Shown piece by piece: positions 32,801 through 42,573 of a stretch of 64,000 nucleotides of DNA (within the stretch, counting starts at the first letter, position 1; each line of letters begins with the position of its first letter). A program made the translations under genes and the position numbers. Source of the DNA: Clavaria fumosa (lineage: Eukaryota > Basidiomycota > Agaricomycetes > Agaricales > Clavariaceae); contig OX637798.1 of the NCBI GenBank assembly GCA_951802425.1, positions 992,001 to 1,056,000 of the forward strand, given 5' to 3'. The notes below the pieces were generated by a model. That model had not been told where the DNA came from and ran no database searches. It saw nothing but the letters and a program-made list of their open reading frames with translations.

Positions 32801-33905
32801 AATATCGGAGTTCCGGAGTTCGGAGGTTCGGAGTTTTGGGGGTCTGGAGCTCGGAGTTCAGCATTTCCCGTCTCGGAGTTTTGCAACATGGTAATCCATG
32901 CAGGAAACGAGCACAAGGAAAGCTCAAAATAGAGCAATAACAGAGTTCCGGAGTTCGGAGGTTCGGAGTTTTGGGGGTCTGGAGCTTGGAGTTTGGCATT
33001 TCCCATCTCGGAGTTTCGCAACATGGTAATCCACGAAGGAAACGAGCACAAGGAAAGCACAAACAAGAGCCAGAGACTGGATATCCAGCATTCCCCATCT
33101 CGGAGTGGCCAGAGACGGAGTCCGGATATCCGGAGTTCGGAGTTTCCCGTCTCAGAGCCTCGCAACATGGGATATGAAGGAGGCGAGCCAGGGAGAACCC
33201 AGGAACAGGGGGCCAGAGTTCAGAAGTCCAGCATTCGGTGTTTTCCTGCCTCAAATCTCTCAACATGAAGGAGAAGAGCTAAGGAGCACTATGAATTATT
33301 GGCTGGAGTTTGGAAAATGTCCTAGTTGTATTGCCGTGGACAGACGGCTTGTGGCAAATCCAGGTTCGGAGCAAATGCACATGAAGTGCGCTCGAATGGA
33401 CCAGAGTTTCGGAGCGGAGTTTTGGATCGGAGATGCAGATCGGAGGTGTGGATCGGAGTTATGGATCAGAGTTTCGGATCAGAGGTTAGGAAAATGTCCT
33501 AGTTGTATCGCCGTGGACAGACGGCTTGTGGCAAATCCAGGTCCAGAGCAAATGCACACGAAGTGCGCTCGAACGGACCGGAGTTTCGGAGCAGAGTTTT
33601 GGATCGGAGATGCGGATTGGAGGTGTGGATTGGAGGTGCGGATCGGAGTTATGGATCAGAGTTTCGGATCAGAGGTTAGGAAAATGTCCTAGTTGTATCG
33701 CTGTGGACAGACGGCTTGTGGCAAGTCCAGGTCCAGAGCAAATGCACACGAAGTGCGCTCGAACAGACCAGAGCTTCGGAGTGGAGTTTCGGATCGGAGG
33801 TTCAGATCGGACCTTTGGCTTTTGCAGCAAGGAGCAAGGCAAGCAGCAGCACAAAGGGCAAGCAAAGGACCAGTTGTATACACGAGGTTGTTAGTTTGAA
33901 TATAC
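29818..33905. repeat. Purine-rich degenerate repeat body of element E
   Basis: The plus strand is dominated by variations of GGAGTTCGGAGGTGCGGAG. ORFs are open only because of the simple composition. Two ordered arrays stand out: three or four units of about 115-150 bp at about 32640-33170 (with CATTTCCCGTCTCGGAGTTT), and three units of about 180-190 bp at about 33309-33860 (with TCGCCGTGGACAGACGGCTT). No gene is supported. Confidence 0.8.
30420..31694. mobile_element. Solo LTR H (gypsy B-related)
   Basis: 1275 bp, TGTTACGTGCGTGC..ACGGACGTGACA, flanked by GGGGG on both sides (30415-30419, 31695-31699). It shares GGCGAACATATTGAAA and neighbouring blocks with the gypsy B LTR. The flanks are homopolymers, so the TSD is weak evidence by itself. 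It contains the palindrome CTGCCCCACATGTGGGGCAG near 31483. Confidence 0.65.
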
Positions 33906-34748
33906 TGTTAAGATCTGATTCTTTGCTTCAAAGCAGGAGTAGGAGGGGTAGTGTAGAGGAGACCAAAAAGGAGGGTGGCAAAGGCGAAGCCGGAGCGGAG
34001 CGGAGTCCGGTCGGAGTCCGGATCGGAGTTGCGCAAGGACTTCTCCTCTACACAAAGGAGAAAGAACTAGAAGGAGGTCAAAGGGGGTGGGACTATGGCC
34101 TCAACTTATGGGTTGTGCCACCACGTGTATACGTGTCCCAATTTAACCTTGCTGGTACTTTGCTTTCCAAGACAAGGAAGGATGAAGTCCGAAGGGAAAT
34201 TGCCCGGAGTCCGTCGGAGTCCGCCGGAGTTTTGCGGAACTCGTCGGGACTGTTGAGAACAGTGAGGACAAAGTCCCTTAACGCACAGACCAAGTGACAA
34301 GGACCAGAAATAACGTTAATATTCGAACTGAGGATCATGGAGATACATGGGGGTTTATATGCTACTAGGGTAGGGCATAGGGCAGACTGTGAAACATGAA
34401 TATATCAAATGTACATAGTAATTTCACCTGAGGAGTGGGAAGGCATAGGTGATACATGTAAGACAAAGAATAAGTTCCCATGGGCAGTGGGCATCGTCCC
34501 AATGGTTGCTAACCATGGACTAGCACCAGGGAACATACTAGAAACAAAGTCCATATGGTCCGAAAGACCGATATCGAAGTCCGACGAAAGTCCGGACCGG
34601 AGCTTCGGAGTTGGAGCTGGAGCGGAGATGGAGCGGAGCGGAGTTCGGGCGGAACTGTGTCGGAGATGCCGGAGATGCTTCGGAGGTGCTTCAGAGGTGT
34701 TTCGGAGGTGTTTCGGAGGTGATTAGGTGACTGGATAGGACCGTGACA
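33906..34748 (-). repeat. Element E 5' LTR
   Basis: 843 bp. The adjacent PBS region reads GTATATTCAAACTAACAA on the minus strand; ATATTCGAACT in the LTR (34319-34329) matches it at 10 of 11 positions. Confidence 0.9.
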
Positions 34749-35705
34749 GTGGATAGCCAACCCAACTAAGTACTGAATCTTCCCCCTCTGCTTCCTCTTG
34801 GCCAGGACCCTCTCGACATCATACTGCTCTCCTCCCTCAATGAGTTCGGGTGGTGGGCAGATGGAGGATGGGTCTCCTCAGAAGGGTTTGAGCAGGGTTT
34901 TGTTGAAGACTGGGTGTCACCACCAGCTCAGGGGAAGGGTGAGGTGATAGGCTGACATTCCTATCTTTTCTTCTACAGGGAAGGGGCCAATGAACTTAGG
35001 GCTGAGTTTCTTAGAAGGGAGGTGGAGAGGAAGGTTTCGTGAGTCCAAATATACCAGACTACCCTTTTTGTAAACCTCGGGCTCCCTTGAGTGGTCATCA
35101 TACGTCGCAGAATCTGTACCTTGTCCTTTCCATAGGATGTCCCAGAGGCGGGTGCAGGTAGCAGAGATTCTAGTGAGGAAGTCATCAGTGGTGGGTATGT
35201 TGGATCCTACAGAGAATCCAGGAAGTGGCACAGGTTCGAAGCCATGGAGAGCTGAGAATGGGGTGATGTTGGAGTCGCAAATAGGTTGCGAGTTAAGGGC
35301 GAACTGGGCAAGGGGAAGCATGGCGGCCCAGTCAGCCTGGTCCTCTTTAGTTAGTGCCCAGAGTACCACCTTGAACTCTTGATTGGCCCTTTCCACTAAT
35401 CTGTCTGTCTGGGAGTGGTAGGCTGTAGATGCAGCCTTGATTCCCAGTTTGTCATAGACCTTGCACATGAACTTGGAGATGAACTGGCCTCCTTGGTCAG
35501 AGACTACCTTCTCCAGGAGTCTGTAATAGGCATATATCTTCTCCAGAAGAATTGAGGCTGCTCCTTCTGAAGTGAGTTCTTGAACCATCAGGACAAGGAT
35601 GATTGTCTTGGTAAGATAGTCCTTGATTACCAGAATCATGTCGTAGCCCACAGATTCTGAGACGGGGCCAATAAGGTCCCAGCCAATGACCTGCCAGGGT
35701 CGCAA
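34749..35705 (-). pseudogene. Gypsy F integrase and chromodomain start
   Basis: The rve core has WDLIGPVSES (D), VVSDQGGQFIS (D) and QTDRLVERANQE (E). The C-terminal LSPKFIGPFPVEEKIG is followed, after a frameshift near 34917, by YDVERVLAKRKQRGKIQYLV, the beginning of the chromodomain, cut by element E at 34748. Confidence 0.8.
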
Positions 35706-36027
35706 GGGGATAGGGAGAGGGTGGAGGGGGGCCAGCTTTCAGCCACACTGGGGTTTTATCCTCAGGCAGACATCGCAGGTGATGACATAGGCATGGGTGT
35801 CCTTCTTGAGTGTGGGCCAATACCAGTACTTTGCAACTGCGACCTGGGTGCACAGTGGTTCGGGCTGAGTGGTGGAAGTCAAGGATGTCCTTTACAAGTG
35901 TTGGTGGTACCCAAAGCTTTTCCCGTACTCAGAAATATCCCTCCCCATCCTTCTCCGCTTCCTCTGGTGGGGATCCTAGGGCTTGCTTGACCTTCAGCTT
36001 CTCCATCAGGGATAGGGTCTCATTGAC

Positions 36028-37472
36028 TCAGAAGAAATGGTCAGGTAACAGGACTTGGGTGGGACAGGGGGGTTGGTCATCATAGTTGGGATGGCGGGAC
36101 AGAGTGTCAGCAGTGGCATTCGATTTTCCAGAACAAGGAATGATCTTGAACCAGAAAGGCGAAAGGAACTGCCTCCAGTGATTCTGGTGACTGTTGAGTG
36201 GGTTTGGTTTCTGAAAATACAAGAGATTCTTGTGGTCTGTATGGACCTCAAAGTCCTGTCCAAGGAGGTAATGTTGCCACTCCTCAAGGGCCCATACCAC
36301 CACAAGAAGTTCCAAGTCATAGACATCATAGTTTAGTTGGGCATCTCAGAGCTTGGTCGAGAGACAGTCCACCATCCTCCACACTCTGTCCTGTTGCTGA
36401 TATAGGATAGCTGAGGTCATGACCTTGCTGGCATCCGTCTCGATCTTCCAAGGCATTCCATCCTGGGGGATTGCGACTTGTACTGAGTTCCGTATGGCAT
36501 CCTGGATGTCATAGAACAATTTTGGTGCAGCGTCTGTTAATTTAAATTCACCTTTGCTGGTGAGGGTGTGGAGTGGGGTGGCGATCTTGGCATAGTTCAG
36601 AATATACCATCAGTAGTAGCTCCCAAGGGCTGTATATCTTTGTGCATCCTTGGCAGATTTTGGAACCAGCCAGTTGTTGATTACTGAACACCTTCTCTCA
36701 CTCTTCTCAATAGTTCCCTGTCAGATCTTATTCCTGAGGAAGGTAACCTCTGTCCATTCAAATTCACATTTCACCAGTTTGACAGTCAGATGATTCTCTT
36801 GGAGAACCTGGAAAACTTGTGCCATGAGGTTGTGGAGTTCCTTGTGAGTATTGGAGCAAATGAGGATGTTGTTGATGTATACAAAGACCTGACCAGTGGA
36901 CACGAGATCTTTCAAGGCATTGTCCATGAAAGCCTGGAAGATTACGGGGGCATTAGTTACTCCAAAGGGCATGACTCTGCAGAGGAATTGGCCATATTTG
37001 CAAATAAATGCCAGTAGCCTCTTGCTCTCCTTCAACACTCAGATATTGTTGAATCCAATCCAGATGTTGATTTTTGAGTAGTACTGGAACTTCTGTAAAT
37101 GATTGTAGATATTCTGAATGAGGGGGAGAGGATAGGTTTTCTTGACCATAACCTTGTTTAACCATTTGTAATCAACCACCAGCCAGAGCTTGTCTCCTTC
37201 ATTCTTGCAGAAGAGGGGGCTTGCCCAGGGTGACTGGCCAGGTAACTTCATCCAGTCATGAGGTTCTCATCTAGCCACTTCTGGAGCTCTGCACGATAAG
37301 CCTTGGGTGTCAGGTAAATTTGAGACTGGTATGGACAGGCACCATCCTCTAGCTGGATGTTGATGTCAACTCCAGGATGATGCAGGGGCAATACATTGTA
37401 ATACTCCTCCCCAAAGACTTGCGGGAAGAGAGCTGGCCAGTTGGGAGAGTCACTTGCAATGGCTCGGACCAT
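36028..37472 (-). pseudogene. Gypsy F reverse transcriptase and RNase H
   Basis: Spread over several frames. RT: SPWASPLFCKNEGDKLWLVV, VMPFGVTNAPVIFQ and the active-site box VFVYINNILI, in which both Asp of YIDD are replaced by Asn. RNase H: EDFEVHTDHKNLLYF-like HTDHKNL and SNATADTLSRHPN. The gap 35706-36027 still shows an HHCC-type remnant but no usable frame. Confidence 0.8.
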
Positions 37473-37670
37473 GGTGGCACAGGGTTGATTGCAACAGTTC
37501 CAGAATTCAAGGGTGTGGGATCACCAGTCAATGATGGGGTTATGCTTTTGGAGCTAATCATCACCGAGTACAAGGTCAAACTCACAGTAATCACCTAGAT
37601 AGCACTCAAGAACCTCACAGTGCCTGAGGCCAAACTCAACCATGACCTTGACCAAATGGGTGATGGGTCC

Positions 37671-37985
37671 TCATGAGTTGGGGGTGTCATCAGCATTCCT
37701 TGTAATCATCAGAGTAGGAAGGCACTCCCAGGGGAATCGATTTTGTTCAGTGAAGCTGTCATCCATAACTGAGGTACTCCCACTGTCAATGAGTACTTTT
37801 CCTAGCATGGCTCTGTTTGGGAAGGCAGGTGGAGTGAGTTGTACTTTGAACTCGAGCTGGGCTGTCTCTTGGTGACCCACTATCTTCATTGTCCTTAGAA
37901 GCAATTCGGGACAGGAATCAGAAGATGGTATTGTTGCAGAACTAGTACAGGAGGGGAACTTAGGTGGGGAGGTTGCTTCCTTCAC
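37671..37985 (-). pseudogene. Gypsy F protease region
   Basis: LGKVLIDSGSTSVMD is the aspartic protease motif. The frame opens in -1 register to gag. It ends at a stop at 37671; RT pieces follow in other frames. Confidence 0.75.
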
Positions 37986-39154
37986 TCCTTGCCTTTGGGA
38001 AAATCTGCCTTTGCCTCTTTCAAGACTCTGAGTTCCTTGTCCTTCACCTCAATGGTGTCACAGAGTTGGGCCACCAGGGCCTCAAGTTCATCAACAGTAG
38101 TGGTCGAGATGTTGTTGGTGCAGACGTCGATTTGGGGCATTCTGGGCATCTTGCAAGGGAGCAGGCAGTTATGTGTGAAGTGACCAGGCTGTTGACAATT
38201 GTAACAATTGCCACAGGACAAGATTCGGTCAACCTGCATCACATTCAGGTCATGTTGTTGGGGTGGGGAAGGTCGTGTGGCAGGGTGATTGGGTGCCTTG
38301 ACGAAGGTGATGACGGGCCAAGCAGGGCGCATGGCGTTGCGACAATCCAGCATCAGGCCTATGGTGATGGCTTTCCTCTTCCAGGCAGAGTAGTCGGGCA
38401 GGAGAGAGGTGCCAGAGTAGATTTGATCAGTGATGGCAAAGTTGAGTGCGGGTTTGAGGAGGGTGATAAGGAGGTCCCCATGGGTCTCCTCAGAGAGCTC
38501 TGCTCTTGCGACCAGCTGGTCAAACTCTGTCAAGAATTTGTTAACTGGCAACTTACCCTGCCTGAGCTTTATGAGCTTCAGGTAGGCATTCTCTTTTTCT
38601 ACCAAGACCGCAAACTCAACATCCATTTTCACCTTGAAGGCAGCCCAGGTAGGGCATGAGGCAGGATTTGCAACTATTTTTTCGACCATGGAGTTTGCCC
38701 ATTCCTCAGCATATCCTCTGCGCATTTGATTTAATGTGAACAGGACTTGTTTCATGTCTGTATTGAATCTTTCTCCCTCCACAAGGAAGAAAATGTTGAG
38801 CTGCTGGGTGAAAGTCCAGTAAGTACATTTATCCCCATTGAAGGGGGTGAGGGAAAATCTGCTAGACATTGTATCCAAAAACTTCATTGTTGATGTCCAA
38901 GAGTTCTGAGGTGTTGGGGACAGAGGAGACTGAGGAGGGGGAGAGGGGCTCTGAGGGGGGGAAGGTTTGAGAGGCATGGGGAGGGCAAGGGTTGCGGGAG
39001 GCAGTGAGTGTTCAGGGCTGTTTGAGAGCATCCTGAAGGCTTCTTCCAATATCTGAAGCTGGGTGAGGCCAGGCACTAGGGTAGATGCAGGGGTTGATGG
39101 GCACCCAGGAGGCAAGTTGGGGTGGGTTGTGGCTGGTGTCAATGAGCCATGCAT
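37982..39154 (-). CDS. Gypsy F Gag
   Basis: 390 codons, open. Proline-rich N-terminus; Gag core RFSLTPFNGDKCTYWTFTQQ and RRGYAEEWANSMVEKIV; zinc knuckle CYNCQQPGHFTHNC near 325; a C-terminal coiled coil (VDELEALVAQLCDTIEVKDK). The last codons GCA GAT TTT CCC carry a variant of the -1 slippery site found in G and I. An alternative in-phase start is not needed. Confidence 0.8.
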   Translation of the reverse strand: MHGSLTPATTHPNLPPGCPSTPASTLVPGLTQLQILEEAFRMLSNSPEHSLPPATLALPMPLKPSPPQSPSPPPQSPLSPTPQNSWTSTMKFLDTMSSRFSLTPFNGDKCTYWTFTQQLNIFFLVEGERFNTDMKQVLFTLNQMRRGYAEEWANSMVEKIVANPASCPTWAAFKVKMDVEFAVLVEKENAYLKLIKLRQGKLPVNKFLTEFDQLVARAELSEETHGDLLITLLKPALNFAITDQIYSGTSLLPDYSAWKRKAITIGLMLDCRNAMRPAWPVITFVKAPNHPATRPSPPQQHDLNVMQVDRILSCGNCYNCQQPGHFTHNCLLPCKMPRMPQIDVCTNNISTTTVDELEALVAQLCDTIEVKDKELRVLKEAKADFPKGKE

Positions 39155-39398
39155 TGGGTGTGCATGCTTGTATGAAATGGTTGGTGCTTGGGTTTGGGCT
39201 CAGGGGCGTCAGTCTGAAGTCAGTCTGAACTGAGGCATCAGTGTGGGTAGGGATTCGTGCAGGAGGAGTGGGCATGGGTGTTCTCGGTGGGGACTCAATG
39301 TTTTCGATGTCTTTGATGGAGTATTGCAATGCATGATGGGGACTGGTGTATGGTGGTTGATGTATCGGAGGGCGAAAAAGTGATGTTGTTTCTGGCAA
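39012..39398 (-). CDS. Gypsy F ORF1 upstream of gag
   Basis: 128 codons overlapping the start of gag in another frame. Proline-rich, with the motif THTDASVQTDFRLTPL that recalls SVATQTDETPL in ORF1 of gypsy G. Function unknown. A stop just upstream (near 39405) suggests it is the remainder of a longer frame beginning near 39470. Confidence 0.4.
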   Translation of the reverse strand: MPETTSLFRPPIHQPPYTSPHHALQYSIKDIENIESPPRTPMPTPPARIPTHTDASVQTDFRLTPLSPNPSTNHFIQACTPNAWLIDTSHNPPQLASWVPINPCIYPSAWPHPASDIGRSLQDALKQP

Positions 39399-39592
39399 TC
39401 AGTAAGTCCTAGAGGCTCTGGCAAGTACTTCTTCCTGAGCGACTGGGAATCCAGTGTGGCGAATAGTGAGGGTCATGGCTTCCAAGTTTGTTAGGAGGGC
39501 TGGGCAATTGGGTAGGTGGGGTTGGTCATTGATGTTGAAGCATTGTGGACACTAAGTTGGGACAAGAGACAAGGAGAGATATCTGTCCTTGT

Positions 39593-40690
39593 GTTATGGA
39601 ACCAGTATCACTTCCTTAATAAGAATATTAACAGATGAGGAAATCCTAAACAGAATTCCAAATATTATTATAAGGGAGGCCAAATGTCCCAATTTGGCCC
39701 TGGTTGCACACCTTCCTATAAATAGATACTAGTATAACCTAATACTATTTACAGGGTAATGCTGAAGTGGGCAGAAAATCGAAATATACTAATACTAACT
39801 CAGACATAAATATCTCAGATTAGGGAATCAACATAAAGGATACTCCTATTTGCCTAGAGTATTCTATTCTCCAACATCTCTTCTTAACTCCTAATGAACA
39901 CTGAGATATTCAACATCTAAGTTTGTCCATATGAATATCACACTCATGGTAATATTCATATCTCCTGAAATAGCTGTCCAACCGCTTCAGGATACAGTCC
40001 CATCTACTCCTCCCATCTATTACTTCATCTTGCTTCCCTAAAGCTTCTCTTTAATCTCAATACTCCATGAGATATAGCTTGAACAATGTATAGTACCAAC
40101 TACAACTATACTATACTCATCTGATCTTTAGTTTCAGTAAAGTACCTATGGATGAAAATATTCATTAATCAGTCAGTAAGTAAGCGCCCGGCGGGAGCTT
40201 ATAGTCATCTGATAGCCTGATGTCCAGGCTATCAATCGGTTACCTTGTTACTTTGGCAGCCACTTGCATTGCCAAGATAACAGTGTATTAATCTAGACTA
40301 GTCACAGGACCTCAGTCTAGACTAATTAGCTAATAGCTCTCAAGGAGCGGTGCTGGCTTCTAAGCCTCAGCTGTAACACTTAGTCACACAATATATTGGG
40401 TCAAGGGGGCGTGCTGAGCATGTCCTTCAGCTGCCTATTTATATTGTTTCAAAGGTAACTACTATTTACAGTAATTCTTAGATGGGTCATGGAGTAATGC
40501 ATAAATGGAAGGAAAAATATATTCATTCTATAGAATCGAGTAATAGCTACTCCCCAATGTGTACTTTATATGTATATAGTTAATAGTATCCCATATAATA
40601 AATGATTTACTCATTTATGATATAATTCCATTTAATAGCAAAATGACGAGCCTCTGTGAGTCATCCACACTGCAGGACCATCGGCATACG
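39593..40690 (-). mobile_element. Family P copy 2 (truncated LTR-like sequence)
   Basis: It starts TGTTATGGAACCAG, identical to the reverse complement of the end of the 2053-4292 element. Similarity continues in blocks (GGTTGCACACCTTCCT; CATGTCCTTCAG then TGCCTATTTATATTG) to about 40690. It lies at the position where the 5' LTR of gypsy F should end, but does not match F's 3' LTR, so it may be a later insertion. 40691-41400 is AT-rich with no gene I can support. Confidence 0.6.
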
Positions 40691-41399
40691 TGGGGACGAC
40701 GCCCACAACATTCCTCTAACCACTTCTGGCACCCCAAACTGCCTCCTTGGCTCAATTGCTTCCCCAAAGCAATTTATTTATTTATTTAATTGTAGATCAA
40801 ATATTAAAGATAAGGTTTCATGAAGGTGTCGATTCTAGACCTATTTGGGTCTAGTATAATGATATTTATTTATTATAATACCTTCTGGTTCAGATAATTT
40901 CCTACATCTTTAATATTTGGAAGTGGACTAGGGGGAGGAGCAGCAGAAGGCCAGAGAGACCCAAAAGTGGTAGTATACAGGATCTCTGAGCAGTCTGGGA
41001 GTGCCCCAGAGTGTTTCAGGTGTCTGGGATCATGGTCAGGGACCTCCAGATCATCATTTCCATCTATTTCAAATGATGGTAGAGGTGCCCCTCTCTCAAG
41101 GAGGGGTGAATGATGAATTTGACACATCTCAGTCGTTCCTCCACCAATCCATTTGATACTTCGCACACAGGTAGCCCCACATCCCAGCTATAGAACGATA
41201 TAAACTACATAACAGGATAATCAATACTTCCTAAGTTATTTACATTCTAATGCCTCTTCCAAAAGACACACAAAAGTTGAACTGGAATAACTCAGGAAAT
41301 AACAACAAAACAATTCTGATATTTTATAGAGACATACACAAGAAAAAGGGCTATTGATTGATACCACACATAGAATATTCAAACAGTTTACATGTCTAG

Positions 41400-42195
41400 T
41401 AATACACAAATCTTAGGAAAACTTCGTCATACCTAACACCTTGTCACAGAGCATTGTCTGTAGCCTGCAGTGAGTGTCAACCTTATGCAGCTGACTTTTC
41501 TTTGTAGTGTCATTATGAATAGTGATGTAAAAGTCCAGTTCAGTCCAGTTCTTGACCAAAATGTTTGAACTCCAAACTGGACTTAAGGTCTGGTTTGGGC
41601 AAATTTCCAAACCTTGAACCTGGTTCTGGACCAGTTCAAGGTTCAAAAACCGGACTTTTACCTAATTTGGTAATGGTTTGACCAATTTTGGTCCTCTTGA
41701 ACCTGAAAAAATGTTTGGTTCAACCATTGACTGAACCTTGAACTGGACTTTGGTCCGGTTCTCAAAAGTTCAGGTTTGAACCCTGGTTCAGAACTGAACC
41801 ATCCCATCACTAATTATGAATCACTGTCCACATCTCACTTGCAGACATAGACTTGATGAGTGTAGCAAGGCAAGGCAAGATGGTGGTGAGCATGACATGC
41901 TGTGCACTGTACTCCTTCTGCTTGTACTCATCTAATCTTTTTTCTTTTCCTTCTAGATTGTCATCAGTAGCCTTAAGACCTGGTTTTTTCATTGGGACCC
42001 CATTTACTTCAAGGTAAGCTACAGGTTTTCTCACAGTGCCATCAACATGTCATATTAATCCCCTTGTGCCCATAGCTGTTTTAGCTTTTGATTGATAATC
42101 TGGCCAGTTCACCATTGTTGTGGAGTTGAGGTACAGCAATAGCATTATTTGAGGTGTTGGGAGTGGGCATGTTGTTTTGCATGTCAGATCTCATA
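41400..42195 (-). pseudogene. Copia Gag fragment
   Basis: The minus strand gives NWPDYQSKAKTAMGTRGLI, KEYSAQHVMLTTILPCLATL and ASEMWTVIHN, then after the MITE DTTKKSQLHKVDTHCRLQTM. This follows the N-terminal Gag of basidiomycete copia elements in order. One stop and one frameshift occur near 42050-42110. The rest of the element is absent. Confidence 0.75.
41520..41812. mobile_element. hAT-type MITE, 293 bp
   Basis: Ends TAGTGATGTAAAAGTCC and (reverse complement) TAGTGATGGGATGGTTC, flanked by an exact 8-bp duplication ATTATGAA (41512-41519, 41813-41820). It splits a copia gag frame that reads on either side. The interior is built of GAACCTTGAAC / GTTCAAGGTTC inverted repeats. It shares TAGTGNTG termini with the 11546 element. 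Confidence 0.92.
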
Positions 42196-42417
42196 ATCTA
42201 TAAAAATTAAGGCTAATGTAGTTCTGTTAGCTCAGTCATAGTACAGACTGGATTGCAAGCTACCTAACATAGTTCTGTTCTACATTAGGACATCAGAAAA
42301 TGTAAAATGGATGATGAAAATCAAATAACACTCACAGCTCAGTTGTAGTACAGACTGAGCTGTGCAATAACCAAATAGGCAAATGAGATTACGTAAGGTG
42401 GCCGGTTGATCAACATC

Positions 42418-42546
42418 GACGGCGGTGGCTGCGGCAGTAGTAACATTGACGGTGGCGGTGGCGGCGGCAGTAGTAACATTGACGGTGGCGGTGGCGGCGG
42501 CGGCGGTGGTGGCGGCGGTGGCGGCGGCGGCAGTGGTGGTGGCAGC
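42418..42546. repeat. GGC/GGT trinucleotide-type repeat
   Basis: Low-complexity GGCGGTGGC sequence with three copies of AACATTGACGGTGGCGGTGG. It lies directly upstream of the F-box gene. Poly-Gly and poly-Pro ORFs over it are compositional. Confidence 0.9.
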
Positions 42547-42573
42547 AGCAATGGCCCAGGCCCCCTACTGCAG

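Larger units (their letters stand above)
28967..34748 (-). mobile_element. Element E: non-autonomous LTR retrotransposon
   Basis: LTRs 28967-29804 (838 bp) and 33906-34748 (843 bp), TGTTAAGATCTG..ACCGTGACA, enclose 4.1 kb without any Gag, protease, RT or integrase. It retains a PPT (AAGAGGGGGATAC on the minus strand, 29805-29817) and a PBS next to the 5' LTR. The flanking 5-mers AAGGG and GTGGA do not match. It must use enzymes of another gypsy; LTR ends and PPT block resemble gypsy B. Solo LTR H is nested inside. Confidence 0.8.
34749..39470 (-). mobile_element. Gypsy F: decayed Ty3/Gypsy body
   Basis: Minus-strand order: small ORF1, Gag, PR, RT, RNase H, IN and the start of the chromodomain, each broken by frameshifts or stops. 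The 3' end continues at 28897-28966 and its LTR at 28437-28896. A 5' LTR matching that 3' LTR was not found. Positions 39471-39592 are leader-like. Confidence 0.85.

Noticed and set aside
39593..41812. 5' LTR of gypsy F
   Set aside because: The sequence is of family P, does not match F's own 3' LTR at 28437-28896, and no second terminus was found.
42339..42551. Poly-proline ORF on the minus strand and poly-glycine ORF on the plus strand
   Set aside because: Both are translations of the GGC/GGT repeat upstream of the F-box gene.
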